A DNA stretch of 64,000 nucleotides from Verrucomicrobiota bacterium (GTDB lineage Bacteria > Chlamydiota > Chlamydiia > Chlamydiales > Rhabdochlamydiaceae): the NCBI GenBank assembly GCA_018240065.1, contig JAFEGH010000009.1, forward strand, positions 296,961 through 360,960, read 5' to 3'. The notes under the pieces are model-generated. The model did not search any database. It worked only from the letters and a program-made list of their open reading frames with translations, and was not told where the DNA came from. Positions 27,523 through 35,291 of this stretch are shown in pieces; the stretch's first letter is position 1, and every line of letters begins with the position of its first letter. Both the position numbers and the translations under genes were made by a program.

Positions 27523-27830
27523 AAACGCATCACAACCATATCGATGTTAAAGAACTCAAAGCGAGGATCTCTCCCGATGCATTTTATTGTAAGGAGCAGA
27601 ATCTTCCTAGCTTATCGAGCAAATCTGGAAAATGGGCAACAGCGGGGCTCTGCCCATTTCATGCAGATCGCCATGCAGGCACCTTCAAAATCAACATGGA
27701 AACGGGTGCTTTTAAGTGTTGGTCTTGTGGTGCAGCTGGAGGCGATATCATCGCATTCATTCAAAAACGAGATCAACTCGGGTTCATAGATGCCCTACGG
27801 AAACTGTCTCAAGAATGGAGGGTGCAATAA
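27519..27830 (+). CDS. CHC2 zinc-finger primase-type protein
   Basis: The 103-residue protein consists mainly of a CHC2 zinc finger: LCPFHADRH...FKCWSCGAAGGDIIAFIQK, as at the N-terminus of DnaG primases. The remaining primase domains are absent here, but the next gene, overlapping by one nucleotide, starts with a Toprim-like domain. The pair thus looks like a split primase. It would bind single-stranded or template DNA for priming of element replication. Confidence 0.88.
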   Translation: MKTHHNHIDVKELKARISPDAFYCKEQNLPSLSSKSGKWATAGLCPFHADRHAGTFKINMETGAFKCWSCGAAGGDIIAFIQKRDQLGFIDALRKLSQEWRVQ

Positions 27831-29893
27831 TGTCTCACACCGAAAATCTTCTCCAGATTCGGCAATTGTTTCCAGGCTATGTGCATCATTGGATGTATAT
27901 CGAACATGGGGCACCCGTGATGATCGTTGCAAGGTATGAACACTATGGAAAGAAAACATATCGCCAATTCAGATTGCAAAACCAAGAGTGGGTAGAAGGG
28001 ATGTGTGCGACCCCCTACCCACTCTTTGGACTCCAAACGCTCATCAGAACCAGCCCTTTCAATGCTGTGCTCATCGCCGAAGGAGAAAAATGCTCGAGTA
28101 TTCTGCATCAATTACATTGGCCAGCAATTGCAACAGTCCTCGGTGCGCAAAATCCACAATCATCGGATTGGAATCCTCTTCGGCATTATAACCGATTTAT
28201 CATTTTACGAGACAACGATAACGCGGGAATTTCCTTTGCGCGTTCTGTTGCAACGGAGATAAAGCGCACTACTCCTGAGGCTGAGGTTTTTGTCGTCAAT
28301 CTCGTCAAGGACATGGCAGGTGGCGATCTCGTCGATTGGCTGCAGTCGACGCTATTGAGAGGTCAAGGTTGGGACGGCTATGCCCCTCTCCCTTCTCATC
28401 TGGTAGGCCCAATCCAAAATGCGTTACAGCAGGAAATAGCAGCCAACATGGTCGACGTCAAAGACTGCCCTCATGTCGCATTCAAACCCATAGAAGCTCT
28501 TTTTGACGGATTGCCGAGAAAGTTCCAGCTGGAATTGAGACCAGTGCCTTCTTTCCCCCTCCAATCTTTTCCTGAGCCAGTCCAAAAGTATCTATCGATA
28601 CTTTCTTCGCAATTTTCGCAGGTGCCCGATTATGCAGGAACGGTATTCATCGGCTCGATGAGCGGACTGATAGGACGATCTGTTCGGCTACTCATGCGCC
28701 CATGCGACCAATGGTATGAGGTTGCAAATAGCTGGCTTGTGCTTGTTGGGCCACCCTCAGCAAAAAAGAGTCCTATCATGCGCAGGCTTTTTGAGCTGTT
28801 CAAGCCTTTGCTGAAACGGGCTGCAGAAGAATTTAGAAAAGCGGAACAGGAATATAAGAAAAAGCAAAAGGCTCCCAAAGAAGATGATGAATTTTTTGAT
28901 GAGGCGCCTCCTATCCATAGACGATACATGACAGACGACGTGACAACCGCTAAATTAAAAGATCTTTTGGCAGGCAATCCGCGAGGCCTCATTCTTCGCA
29001 ATGACGAGTTGAAGGGCCTCCTTGAAAAATTGGACAAAGAAGGCAATGAAGGCGATCGTTCTTTCATGATGAGTTGCTGGACAGGGCTTGAGGACCATTC
29101 AGAAGACCGCGTGGGGCGAGGATCTCGACTCAATGTGCCTCTTGTGATTACTTGGATAGGGTGCATTCCACCCAAGCCATTGCATCGATACTTGCGAGAA
29201 GCGATGGGAAGGGGATCTGGAGCGGATGGTTTCATGCAGAGATTCCAATTTATCACTTATCCAGATACTCGCCCCTGTTTCGAGCTGCCAAAAGAGGGTG
29301 TTCCTATTGATCTCGAAGTCCAAATACAGAGCTTATTCGAACAAATGAATAGAGAAGGAGGCCAAGATCGCACTCTGTGCTTTTCAAATGATGCACAGGC
29401 TGTCTTTGACAAGTGGCTGGTCGAAAATGAAAACAATGCTCGTTCTGGTCAGCATCCAGGCTATTGGGAAAGCCATCTTGGCAAGCAATCTAAAGCCGTC
29501 GCCGTGCTTACGATCGTTCTTCATCGGCTTAAGGAATTATTTTCTGGCAATCAACGGGATGAAGTCTCTCCCGACACTTTTCAATCAGCGCTTCTGCTTC
29601 AAAGTTATTTTTTGAGTCACGCCAGGCGCTGTTACGAAAGTGTATCTGGCGGAGTTGTCAATGATGCCGAGCAGATCTTGGACCTGCTAAAACAAAAAAG
29701 ACTTCCTCCCAAGTTTAAAGCGCAAGAGATCTATCATCATGGACTGGGAGGTCTTTCTGACTCGGTCCGCGTTCGTACGGCACTAGAGTTTCTTCAAGAT
29801 TTTGGGTGGCTTGCGTTTGAAAAAGCCAGTGGAAACACTGGCCGACATCACGAATATTGGCACCTACACCCAAGGGCCTTCGAAAAACAATGA
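27830..29893 (+). CDS. Toprim/DUF3987 primase-helicase
   Basis: ATG at 27830 overlaps the preceding stop (TAATG), giving 687 residues. Residues ~70-160 hold a Toprim-like domain (LIAEGEKCSSIL, then RFIILRDNDNAG). From about 240 comes a DUF3987 region with a P-loop-like VLVGPPSAKKSPIMRRLFE, RGLILRNDELKGLLEKL and MQRFQFITYPD. DUF3987 proteins are replication helicase/primases of phages, plasmids and integrative elements. An acidic insertion (EEFRKAEQEYKKKQKAPKED) follows the P-loop. The ORF from 27716 begins inside the CHC2 gene and is rejected as start. Confidence 0.87.
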   Translation: MSHTENLLQIRQLFPGYVHHWMYIEHGAPVMIVARYEHYGKKTYRQFRLQNQEWVEGMCATPYPLFGLQTLIRTSPFNAVLIAEGEKCSSILHQLHWPAIATVLGAQNPQSSDWNPLRHYNRFIILRDNDNAGISFARSVATEIKRTTPEAEVFVVNLVKDMAGGDLVDWLQSTLLRGQGWDGYAPLPSHLVGPIQNALQQEIAANMVDVKDCPHVAFKPIEALFDGLPRKFQLELRPVPSFPLQSFPEPVQKYLSILSSQFSQVPDYAGTVFIGSMSGLIGRSVRLLMRPCDQWYEVANSWLVLVGPPSAKKSPIMRRLFELFKPLLKRAAEEFRKAEQEYKKKQKAPKEDDEFFDEAPPIHRRYMTDDVTTAKLKDLLAGNPRGLILRNDELKGLLEKLDKEGNEGDRSFMMSCWTGLEDHSEDRVGRGSRLNVPLVITWIGCIPPKPLHRYLREAMGRGSGADGFMQRFQFITYPDTRPCFELPKEGVPIDLEVQIQSLFEQMNREGGQDRTLCFSNDAQAVFDKWLVENENNARSGQHPGYWESHLGKQSKAVAVLTIVLHRLKELFSGNQRDEVSPDTFQSALLLQSYFLSHARRCYESVSGGVVNDAEQILDLLKQKRLPPKFKAQEIYHHGLGGLSDSVRVRTALEFLQDFGWLAFEKASGNTGRHHEYWHLHPRAFEKQ

Positions 29894-29966
29894 TTTCAAA
29901 TACACCCTCAAAAACCGCAGAAAATACTTTTGGCGGTTAATGAGAGTACAAAAATAGGTAAAAAGT

Positions 29967-30830
29967 ATGACTTCTCACAAACAAATTCAGGCCAATCAGG
30001 CCAATGCCCAGCTTTCCACAGGCCCGATTACTTTACATGGCAAGACTATGGTTGCCGCAAATGCGATCAGGCATGGCATTTTCACCAAAGACTTGATCAT
30101 CGCCTCGGGCGCTGGGCAGGAAAGTCTGATAGAATACGAAGAACTCCTAGAGAACCTGGTCATTTGCCTATCCCCGCGGAACCAAATAGAGAACCTGATT
30201 GTGGAGAAGATAGCGGTGGATTTCTGGCGACTTCGACGAACGATCAGATTTGAAGCAGGCAGCATCACCAAGCAAATTGAAGAGATGCTTCGATCTCGGT
30301 ACTCCTATGAACTAAAGGACAACGCAGGCCTGGATAGAGAAATTCGATATGTAAAGGAAAAGATCGAGTGGAACTCGGCTTACTTGAAATGCCTTGAAAG
30401 ACGTCAAGTCACATTCGACAAACCTATGTGGAAAGGGGAAGAGCTTGAAAGCGACATTCTCGATGATTTTTATCGCATAGCTCGGTCTTTTCCCGACCTG
30501 ACAAAGTCAGAGAGAAGTCTGATATCTGAAGGCATGTTGGCTTTCGCAGATGCCTCAAGATTGCTTCTAAAGCACGGCTTTTCGACGAGCGAGGAAATTT
30601 CGACTCGGTTAATAGAAATTTATTCGATGGAAAACGAGCGGCTGGAAAATGAAATCGAGACACTGGAAAATAAAAAAATCGCCAATTCAGAAGAAGATCG
30701 GCGTAATTCCTTGATGGGCTCAATTCCATCCGAAGAAAATGTGGATAAGGCCCTAAAGTACGAGCGATCCATCCAGAAGTCGATTTTTCAAAATCTAATT
30801 ATGTTGAAAAAACTGCAGGGATCGTTTTAA
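29967..30830 (+). CDS. Unrecognised 287-residue protein with STGP...NAIRHG leader
   Basis: The N-terminus contains NAQLSTGPITLHGK followed by ANAIRHGIFT. This short motif occurs at the start of many bacterial proteins of unknown function (pattern N.Q.STGP....GK....NA..HG). The rest is helical with coiled-coil tendency (residues 85-140, 200-235). It follows the DUF3987 gene by about 70 bp and is probably part of the same element module. Function unknown. A DNA-packaging or small-terminase-like role is only a guess. Confidence 0.7.
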   Translation: MTSHKQIQANQANAQLSTGPITLHGKTMVAANAIRHGIFTKDLIIASGAGQESLIEYEELLENLVICLSPRNQIENLIVEKIAVDFWRLRRTIRFEAGSITKQIEEMLRSRYSYELKDNAGLDREIRYVKEKIEWNSAYLKCLERRQVTFDKPMWKGEELESDILDDFYRIARSFPDLTKSERSLISEGMLAFADASRLLLKHGFSTSEEISTRLIEIYSMENERLENEIETLENKKIANSEEDRRNSLMGSIPSEENVDKALKYERSIQKSIFQNLIMLKKLQGSF

Positions 30831-31006
30831 CTGTTGAATATTTTTTTGTGAGATCCGTGAGACGGGTGAGAAAATGGCGATAAGAAATGGGTTTGTTTTG
30901 GAAAAAATAAAAGAATAGGTGTATCATTGGTCGTCGATATTCAAAAATAAACATTTAATGTTGCTTAGTCAATTTTTTATTGCGCAAATTTAATGTCATA
31001 ATGAGA

Positions 31007-31036
31007 TTGAAAGGAAGTCATTGTTAATTGTATAAT
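31007..31036 (+). promoter_or_regulatory. Sigma70-type promoter of the five-gene cargo operon
   Basis: TTGAAA (31007-31012), an 18-bp spacer and a consensus TATAAT (31031-31036) lie 28 bp before the first ATG. It is one of the best promoter matches I noticed in the window and suggests strong, constitutive-type transcription of the operon. Confidence 0.75.
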
Positions 31037-31063
31037 AATTAGACGAAAATAAAATAGGTTTAT

Positions 31064-31795
31064 ATGAGCACAAGGTTAGATTTTACTCTTACTGTTCCCA
31101 ATCACTTAGCATTAAGACGGGAAATAAATCTTCAATCTAACTCTTCAACCTCTAGCTCAGATACAAACAACTACCTGCCGCCTGTTGGAGAAATATACAC
31201 TGGCACAAAAGATCAGCCCGATGTTGCAAGTGTTTTTTATAAACCAAATGCTAACGAGATCTATATATCTGATGAACAGCTCGTCAATGATTTAGGGCAT
31301 TCTCCGATTGAATTTATGAGCGCTCTTCGCAGGATTAATAATGCAGTAAAAATGTTGTTTCAAGAATTGAAGCAAGGAATGTTATTTAAGGAGAACAGCG
31401 AATCTTGGAATGCATTAAAGAATTTATCCAGGGGGATAATCCAATTGGTCCCATTCCTTGGAAATGCTGTCTTGTATATCCACGACTTGGCAAGGACGCA
31501 TTTCTCCATCCACCCAAAAATAAAATCTGCGCTTTCCAATCAAGAAGGCCCAGTTGTAGGGATGGCCTTTGAAGGAAAGCCTATTTTCACGGTTCCCGCT
31601 TCATTATTGTATCCAAATGCGACAATGACACCTGCTGAAACGAAAGCTCTTCTTAAAGTAATATGGCTAGGTTCGATAAAACGTACTATTGAAAATAATC
31701 ACAATTATACTCGAAGCGAACTTGCGGAAAATATGCATCAAATGCTGCTCAATCGCCAATTCGTGGGTCCAACAACGACTTCATCGATAAACTAG
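31064..31795 (+). CDS. Cargo operon gene 1: unrecognised protein with LDFTLTVP leader
   Basis: The protein has 243 residues and no recognisable family. The N-terminus reads MSTRLDFTLTVP and later PPVGEI. Cargo gene 3 has the same leader (LDYTLTVP...PIGEI), with 21 of 24 bases identical over the eight codons. The N-terminal 60 residues are Ser/Thr/Asn-rich and disordered-looking, as in type III effectors. A hydrophobic stretch near residues 120-140 (IIQLVPFLGNAVLYIHDLA) could insert in or lie on a membrane. First gene behind the 31007 promoter, 10 bp before gene 2. Confidence 0.7.
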   Translation: MSTRLDFTLTVPNHLALRREINLQSNSSTSSSDTNNYLPPVGEIYTGTKDQPDVASVFYKPNANEIYISDEQLVNDLGHSPIEFMSALRRINNAVKMLFQELKQGMLFKENSESWNALKNLSRGIIQLVPFLGNAVLYIHDLARTHFSIHPKIKSALSNQEGPVVGMAFEGKPIFTVPASLLYPNATMTPAETKALLKVIWLGSIKRTIENNHNYTRSELAENMHQMLLNRQFVGPTTTSSIN

Positions 31796-31805
31796 AGGGT
31801 GGTTT

Positions 31806-32513
31806 ATGAGCATACAACTATCCGACACATTTAAAAGACTTGAAACATGGTCATTAGATCAAATTCCATTAAAAACGACGACAAGCGAAGCACAAAACGA
31901 GTGGAATAAATGGAACGTCATTCACATTGTATCTTGTATTTTCAGTCCTCTCCTTATAACAATTCCTTTGATTTTTCATGCTAATCGGAAAATGGCAGAA
32001 GCTAAGGCCCAAGAAAAAGCTGCCCTTGGTCTAGATGCTTATCGTCGCAAAGACTGGCAGGGCGCCGTTGAGCATTTGGAGCATTTGAATGAAGCTCCCG
32101 TAAAAGATATTTTCAAAAGAAAAGTCGAAGAAAAATTGCGAAACACTCCCTCCCTTTTGAACAGTGAGAATGAAGTGCAACTAGGAGCACGAGTACATGC
32201 AGAGGCTGAAGAAGGTCTGCCCCGACCTGCTCAACTCGGCACGGTGATCTATCCATCGGATGTTGCCGTTTCTGCCATTCCGATGGTCTGCGAAAATGCT
32301 CATGATAACAAGACGATTGTCCTTGGAGCCTTAATCGGGTTTGCTTACCTTCATCAGGCGGTTGACGAATTAGAAAAACGCCGTTCAGCGGATAAATTGA
32401 AAGTAAAAACCTTTACGGTCATTTCTACCCAGTATCTCGGACGCACCCGAGGCAAACTGCAGTTGGTGGACCAGGATTTTGTAAATATAAGACAACGCCT
32501 CCGAATGGTTTAA
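31806..32513 (+). CDS. Cargo operon gene 2: unrecognised protein with one membrane segment
   Basis: The protein has 235 residues. A hydrophobic segment (VIHIVSCIFSPLLITIPLIF, residues ~37-56) is followed by a helical, TPR-like stretch (GLDAYRRKDWQGAVEHLEHL) and a basic C-terminus. No family is recognised. It lies 10 bp after gene 1 and 5 bp before gene 3, clearly co-transcribed. The opening MSIQLSDTF resembles the MSI/MSV starts of cargo genes 4 and 5 and of the 20228 gene. Confidence 0.68.
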   Translation: MSIQLSDTFKRLETWSLDQIPLKTTTSEAQNEWNKWNVIHIVSCIFSPLLITIPLIFHANRKMAEAKAQEKAALGLDAYRRKDWQGAVEHLEHLNEAPVKDIFKRKVEEKLRNTPSLLNSENEVQLGARVHAEAEEGLPRPAQLGTVIYPSDVAVSAIPMVCENAHDNKTIVLGALIGFAYLHQAVDELEKRRSADKLKVKTFTVISTQYLGRTRGKLQLVDQDFVNIRQRLRMV

Positions 32514-32518
32514 ATTCA

Positions 32519-33238
32519 ATGTTAGATTATACTCTTACTGTCCCAACGTCTCGCTCAGGTACAAACTATCAATCATCCCCTATTGGAGAAATACATCCTC
32601 AGGGAACTTCTATCACAACTCCGTCTATTCTGCGTCCTGCGCCACTTTCGACTTCTTCTCATTCACGAATGAATGCCAAAGCTGCAGAAGGGGGATTCTG
32701 CGATTGGATCAAAGAGCTCATTCAGAAGATTTGTCGATTTTTTGGGCTGGCTTCTGAACCTGAAACATCGATTGCACGGGCAAACCGATTGCTCGAGGAA
32801 AAAATTGCTGAGGGAAAGCAGATTATCGACCGACACATGCAGCAAGATCCTATCGCCAATGCGAACGCCTCGAACCAAGCCATCATCATCGTCATTCAAT
32901 ACAACGGAGAATGTAAAATTGATTTTGGAAAAGCGCAAAATGTGAAAAACAATTCCGAAGTCGCAAAAGCGATGGTGCGAGAGGTGTTCAACAGGCATGC
33001 ATCTGCTCCTAACGCCAAGCTTGAGATTGATACTATCCTCATCCGAAAAAACAACGTTAATGATTATGACTACCAGCACTTCGATAATTCAATCAACTAC
33101 GCCGATGGAAGACGTGGCAGTGGAGGCGGTGGTTCTGATGGACTCGGCATGGCTAGATTAGGAGCTATCTTGATATCTGCGATTCCCGATCGTCAACATC
33201 AACGTACGATTGCCGATTTTATTCGTCATCAACTATAA
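32519..33238 (+). CDS. Cargo operon gene 3: unrecognised protein sharing leader with gene 1 and core with gene 5
   Basis: The protein has 239 residues. Leader MLDYTLTVP with PIGEI at ~20 matches gene 1. The core (about 60-125) has CDWIKELIQKICRFFGL, then RANRLLEEKIAEGKQIIDRH and an IIIVIQYNGECKI strand. Gene 5 aligns here with a Trp/Phe-rich amphipathic helix, ELEERIRKGVDFINNSVDHH and HGEIVI. A Gly-rich segment (GRRGSGGGGSDG) lies near residue 205. It is placed 5 bp after gene 2. Unknown function; secreted effector is the working idea. Confidence 0.68.
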   Translation: MLDYTLTVPTSRSGTNYQSSPIGEIHPQGTSITTPSILRPAPLSTSSHSRMNAKAAEGGFCDWIKELIQKICRFFGLASEPETSIARANRLLEEKIAEGKQIIDRHMQQDPIANANASNQAIIIVIQYNGECKIDFGKAQNVKNNSEVAKAMVREVFNRHASAPNAKLEIDTILIRKNNVNDYDYQHFDNSINYADGRRGSGGGGSDGLGMARLGAILISAIPDRQHQRTIADFIRHQL

Positions 33239-33249
33239 ATTAGGGTTCT

Positions 33250-33933
33250 ATGAGCATCACTTTGACTCCAGGCTATCGAGCCAACGTCCAATTGCGAGAT
33301 ACGAGTAATAATGTCCTATATCAGTGCAATTATGCTACCGACGAACAAGTAAAAGAATTTATTGGTAGATATGCAAATTCAAGAGACGGGTATTCTTTGC
33401 TTCAGGGTGTCGTTTTCCCATTGAGGACAGACACCTTTAAAAATTATGCTGAAGATCTTTTCTTGCCAACTTTCATACATCATGCTTCAAAAACAAACAA
33501 TTTTGTTTTAAGGATTTTGTCTTCCATTGTTGCAATAGCTTTCGATGTCATTACAATCCCCATAAGAATAATTACGACGCCGTTCCAGTTGCATCGAAAC
33601 AATATCCCCGAAGAAAAGCATCCCATTCTCAATTTAATACAAAATGATCAACATCTTCAAAAGGTCATCGAAGATAACTCGGTGAACTTGTGCTATGAGG
33701 TGCAAAACGTCCAATTAACCAATCCGCGGTACGAGAGCGGAAATACTTTTCAGAACGCTACAAAGTCGTTGATTAAAGGCAGCATCCAAATTGCCTTGAA
33801 GCATTTACCAGGCGGAATTAAAGGACAATCGCAAGAGGAAGAAGAGAGAAGCTCCTACCTAGGCATGAATCGTGATTGGGTCCTTGAAAACTATAGCAAA
33901 AATTCGTCTTCCCACTACAGTTTCGCCTGTTAG
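33250..33933 (+). CDS. Cargo operon gene 4: unrecognised protein with hydrophobic centre
   Basis: The protein has 227 residues. A central hydrophobic stretch (ILSSIVAIAFDVITIPIRII, ~88-107) is followed by TTPFQLHRN. The similar layout FRWILAIVMDIIADIASF occurs before the protease domain of the YopT-like protein at 56896. The C-terminus is polar and ends in SFAC. No family is recognised. It lies 11 bp after gene 3. Confidence 0.65.
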   Translation: MSITLTPGYRANVQLRDTSNNVLYQCNYATDEQVKEFIGRYANSRDGYSLLQGVVFPLRTDTFKNYAEDLFLPTFIHHASKTNNFVLRILSSIVAIAFDVITIPIRIITTPFQLHRNNIPEEKHPILNLIQNDQHLQKVIEDNSVNLCYEVQNVQLTNPRYESGNTFQNATKSLIKGSIQIALKHLPGGIKGQSQEEEERSSYLGMNRDWVLENYSKNSSSHYSFAC

Positions 33934-33971
33934 AAAAGAAAAAAAAGTAAAATTTTGCCAAAAAAAAGATC

Positions 33972-34712
33972 ATGAGTATTAGACCAACTAGCCATAGTGA
34001 TTTTGTCCGTGACGCCACCTTGCCATCTTCCCCTCAAATTTCTTCGCCTTCTCAAATTTTACGCACTACACATGCCTCGCAGGACATAATCCGTTCTTTC
34101 CAAGCGGAGAACATCTGTTCCAGTTTCTTTTCTAAGATTTTCCAATGGTTAAAACAATTATTCCCTTGCTTGTTCGGAGCTGCACCAGCAAGGACAGATC
34201 TCACTGCTCAAGAACTTGAAGAACGGATTAGGAAAGGGGTTGATTTCATCAATAACAGTGTTGACCATCATCTCGGCAATCCTGCTAGGAATCTCCTTCG
34301 CGATCGATTTCTTGTTCGTATGTCCCATCATGGGGAAATTGTCATCTCATCTCCTACAAGCCATCCCGTGGACCTTGACCAGTTCAAGAGAAGTGCCATA
34401 GCAAAATTTGAGGCCATGATGCGGCGGCCCAATATTCGCGAGCGCTCATCTGATGATTATCTTTCTGTCGAAACATTCTATTTTGCACGCCAGGTACGAC
34501 GTTCGGATGGGGCCCTTTCGCCTTTCGTTATCTCTGAATGCGAACAGCATTCGCGAGACTTTAGGCAGTCCAATACAGCCGACCACGTCGGTCATGGAAT
34601 TTGGAGATTTTATGGCAATGAATTAAGAACTTGGCTCAACGAGCAAATCCCTGCCTCTGATCCAGAACGGCAAGGTGCCATTTCCTATGCCTTAGGAGCC
34701 ATTAATTGGTAG
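33972..34712 (+). CDS. Cargo operon gene 5: unrecognised protein related to gene 3
   Basis: The protein has 246 residues. A Ser/Pro-rich N-terminus (about 1-45) is followed by an amphipathic Phe/Trp-rich helix (FFSKIFQWLKQLFPCLFGA, ~52-70). A domain then parallels cargo gene 3 (ELEERIRKGVDFINNS vs LLEEKIAEGKQIIDRH). The C-terminal half includes VGHGIWRFYGNELRTWLNEQ. It lies 38 bp after gene 4, the widest gap in the operon. Similarity to gene 3 suggests an old duplication with diverged N-termini. Confidence 0.68.
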   Translation: MSIRPTSHSDFVRDATLPSSPQISSPSQILRTTHASQDIIRSFQAENICSSFFSKIFQWLKQLFPCLFGAAPARTDLTAQELEERIRKGVDFINNSVDHHLGNPARNLLRDRFLVRMSHHGEIVISSPTSHPVDLDQFKRSAIAKFEAMMRRPNIRERSSDDYLSVETFYFARQVRRSDGALSPFVISECEQHSRDFRQSNTADHVGHGIWRFYGNELRTWLNEQIPASDPERQGAISYALGAINW

Positions 34713-34756
34713 TAATAGGCAGTCGCTCAATATCCAATTGGCAGATAACCAGCAAA

Positions 34757-35060
34757 TTAGGCAAAACGCAGGGTTACGCCCAACGCAACAAGAAGCGGAC
34801 GAATCAATTTCAAACTAGGGTTGCCCCGCGGAGAGAGAATGCGGTAGAGCTGCTCTCTACGAATGCGGCGCCTTCTTTGCTAATGTGCCGATGCCCCCTT
34901 GAGCTTCTGCCACATCACGCAATGCCATTAGAAAAAGCTGTTGGGATTCTTCGTCGCCTTTGAGACTTTCTTCCCAAGCTGCATTTATGAGAGCTATTGC
35001 CTCATCGTGATCTTTCAGATCTTCGAGGAGTTGCTCACGATAATCTCTGTGTCTAGCCAT
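34757..35060 (-). pseudogene. Frameshifted antitoxin (COG3636-type, HTH)
   Basis: From ATG at 35060 the reading frame gives the N-terminal part of a CC2904-type addiction-module antidote (LRDVAEAQGGIGTLAKKA) and then a premature stop at 34857. Shifting one base gives the missing helix-turn-helix and tail: REQLYRILSPRGNPSLKLI... ending RFA at 34757. Together this is a normal ~100-residue antitoxin broken by a +1 frameshift. No partner toxin gene is visible upstream, so the module has decayed unless the base is a sequencing error. Confidence 0.88.
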
Positions 35061-35204
35061 CTTCTTTTCCTCTTTGCTTGTCTAGAAAAACTCCTCATTT
35101 TTAATCAATGGACTCAAATTAAACTTTGGCCTATGATTCAAGGCGATCGGTATAGGAGTAGTGCAAGGAAAAATAATCTTAGCACATCCAGTCTTAACCA
35201 CAAT

Positions 35205-35291
35205 GTCATTCGCATCAAAGTCTATCCAACAGTTTGTAAAACTTCTGATCGCAAACAAATTGTTGAGGACTGGGGAAAAATGGAAGTACAC
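35205..35291 (+). pseudogene. Remnant of an integrase N-terminus
   Basis: The frame before the DUF1016 gene reads VIRIKVYPTVCKTSDRK...VEDW, matching VIRVKGHPVVCKTCDRK...AENW of the element's own integrase (residues ~20-45). Only this fragment remains. It points to an earlier integrase gene destroyed when the DUF1016 gene arrived or the element rearranged. Confidence 0.75.

Noticed and set aside
34941..35291. N-terminal extension of the DUF1016 ORF
   Set aside because: The first ~117 codons run over the antisense of the broken antitoxin and an integrase fragment; the conserved family start is at 35292.
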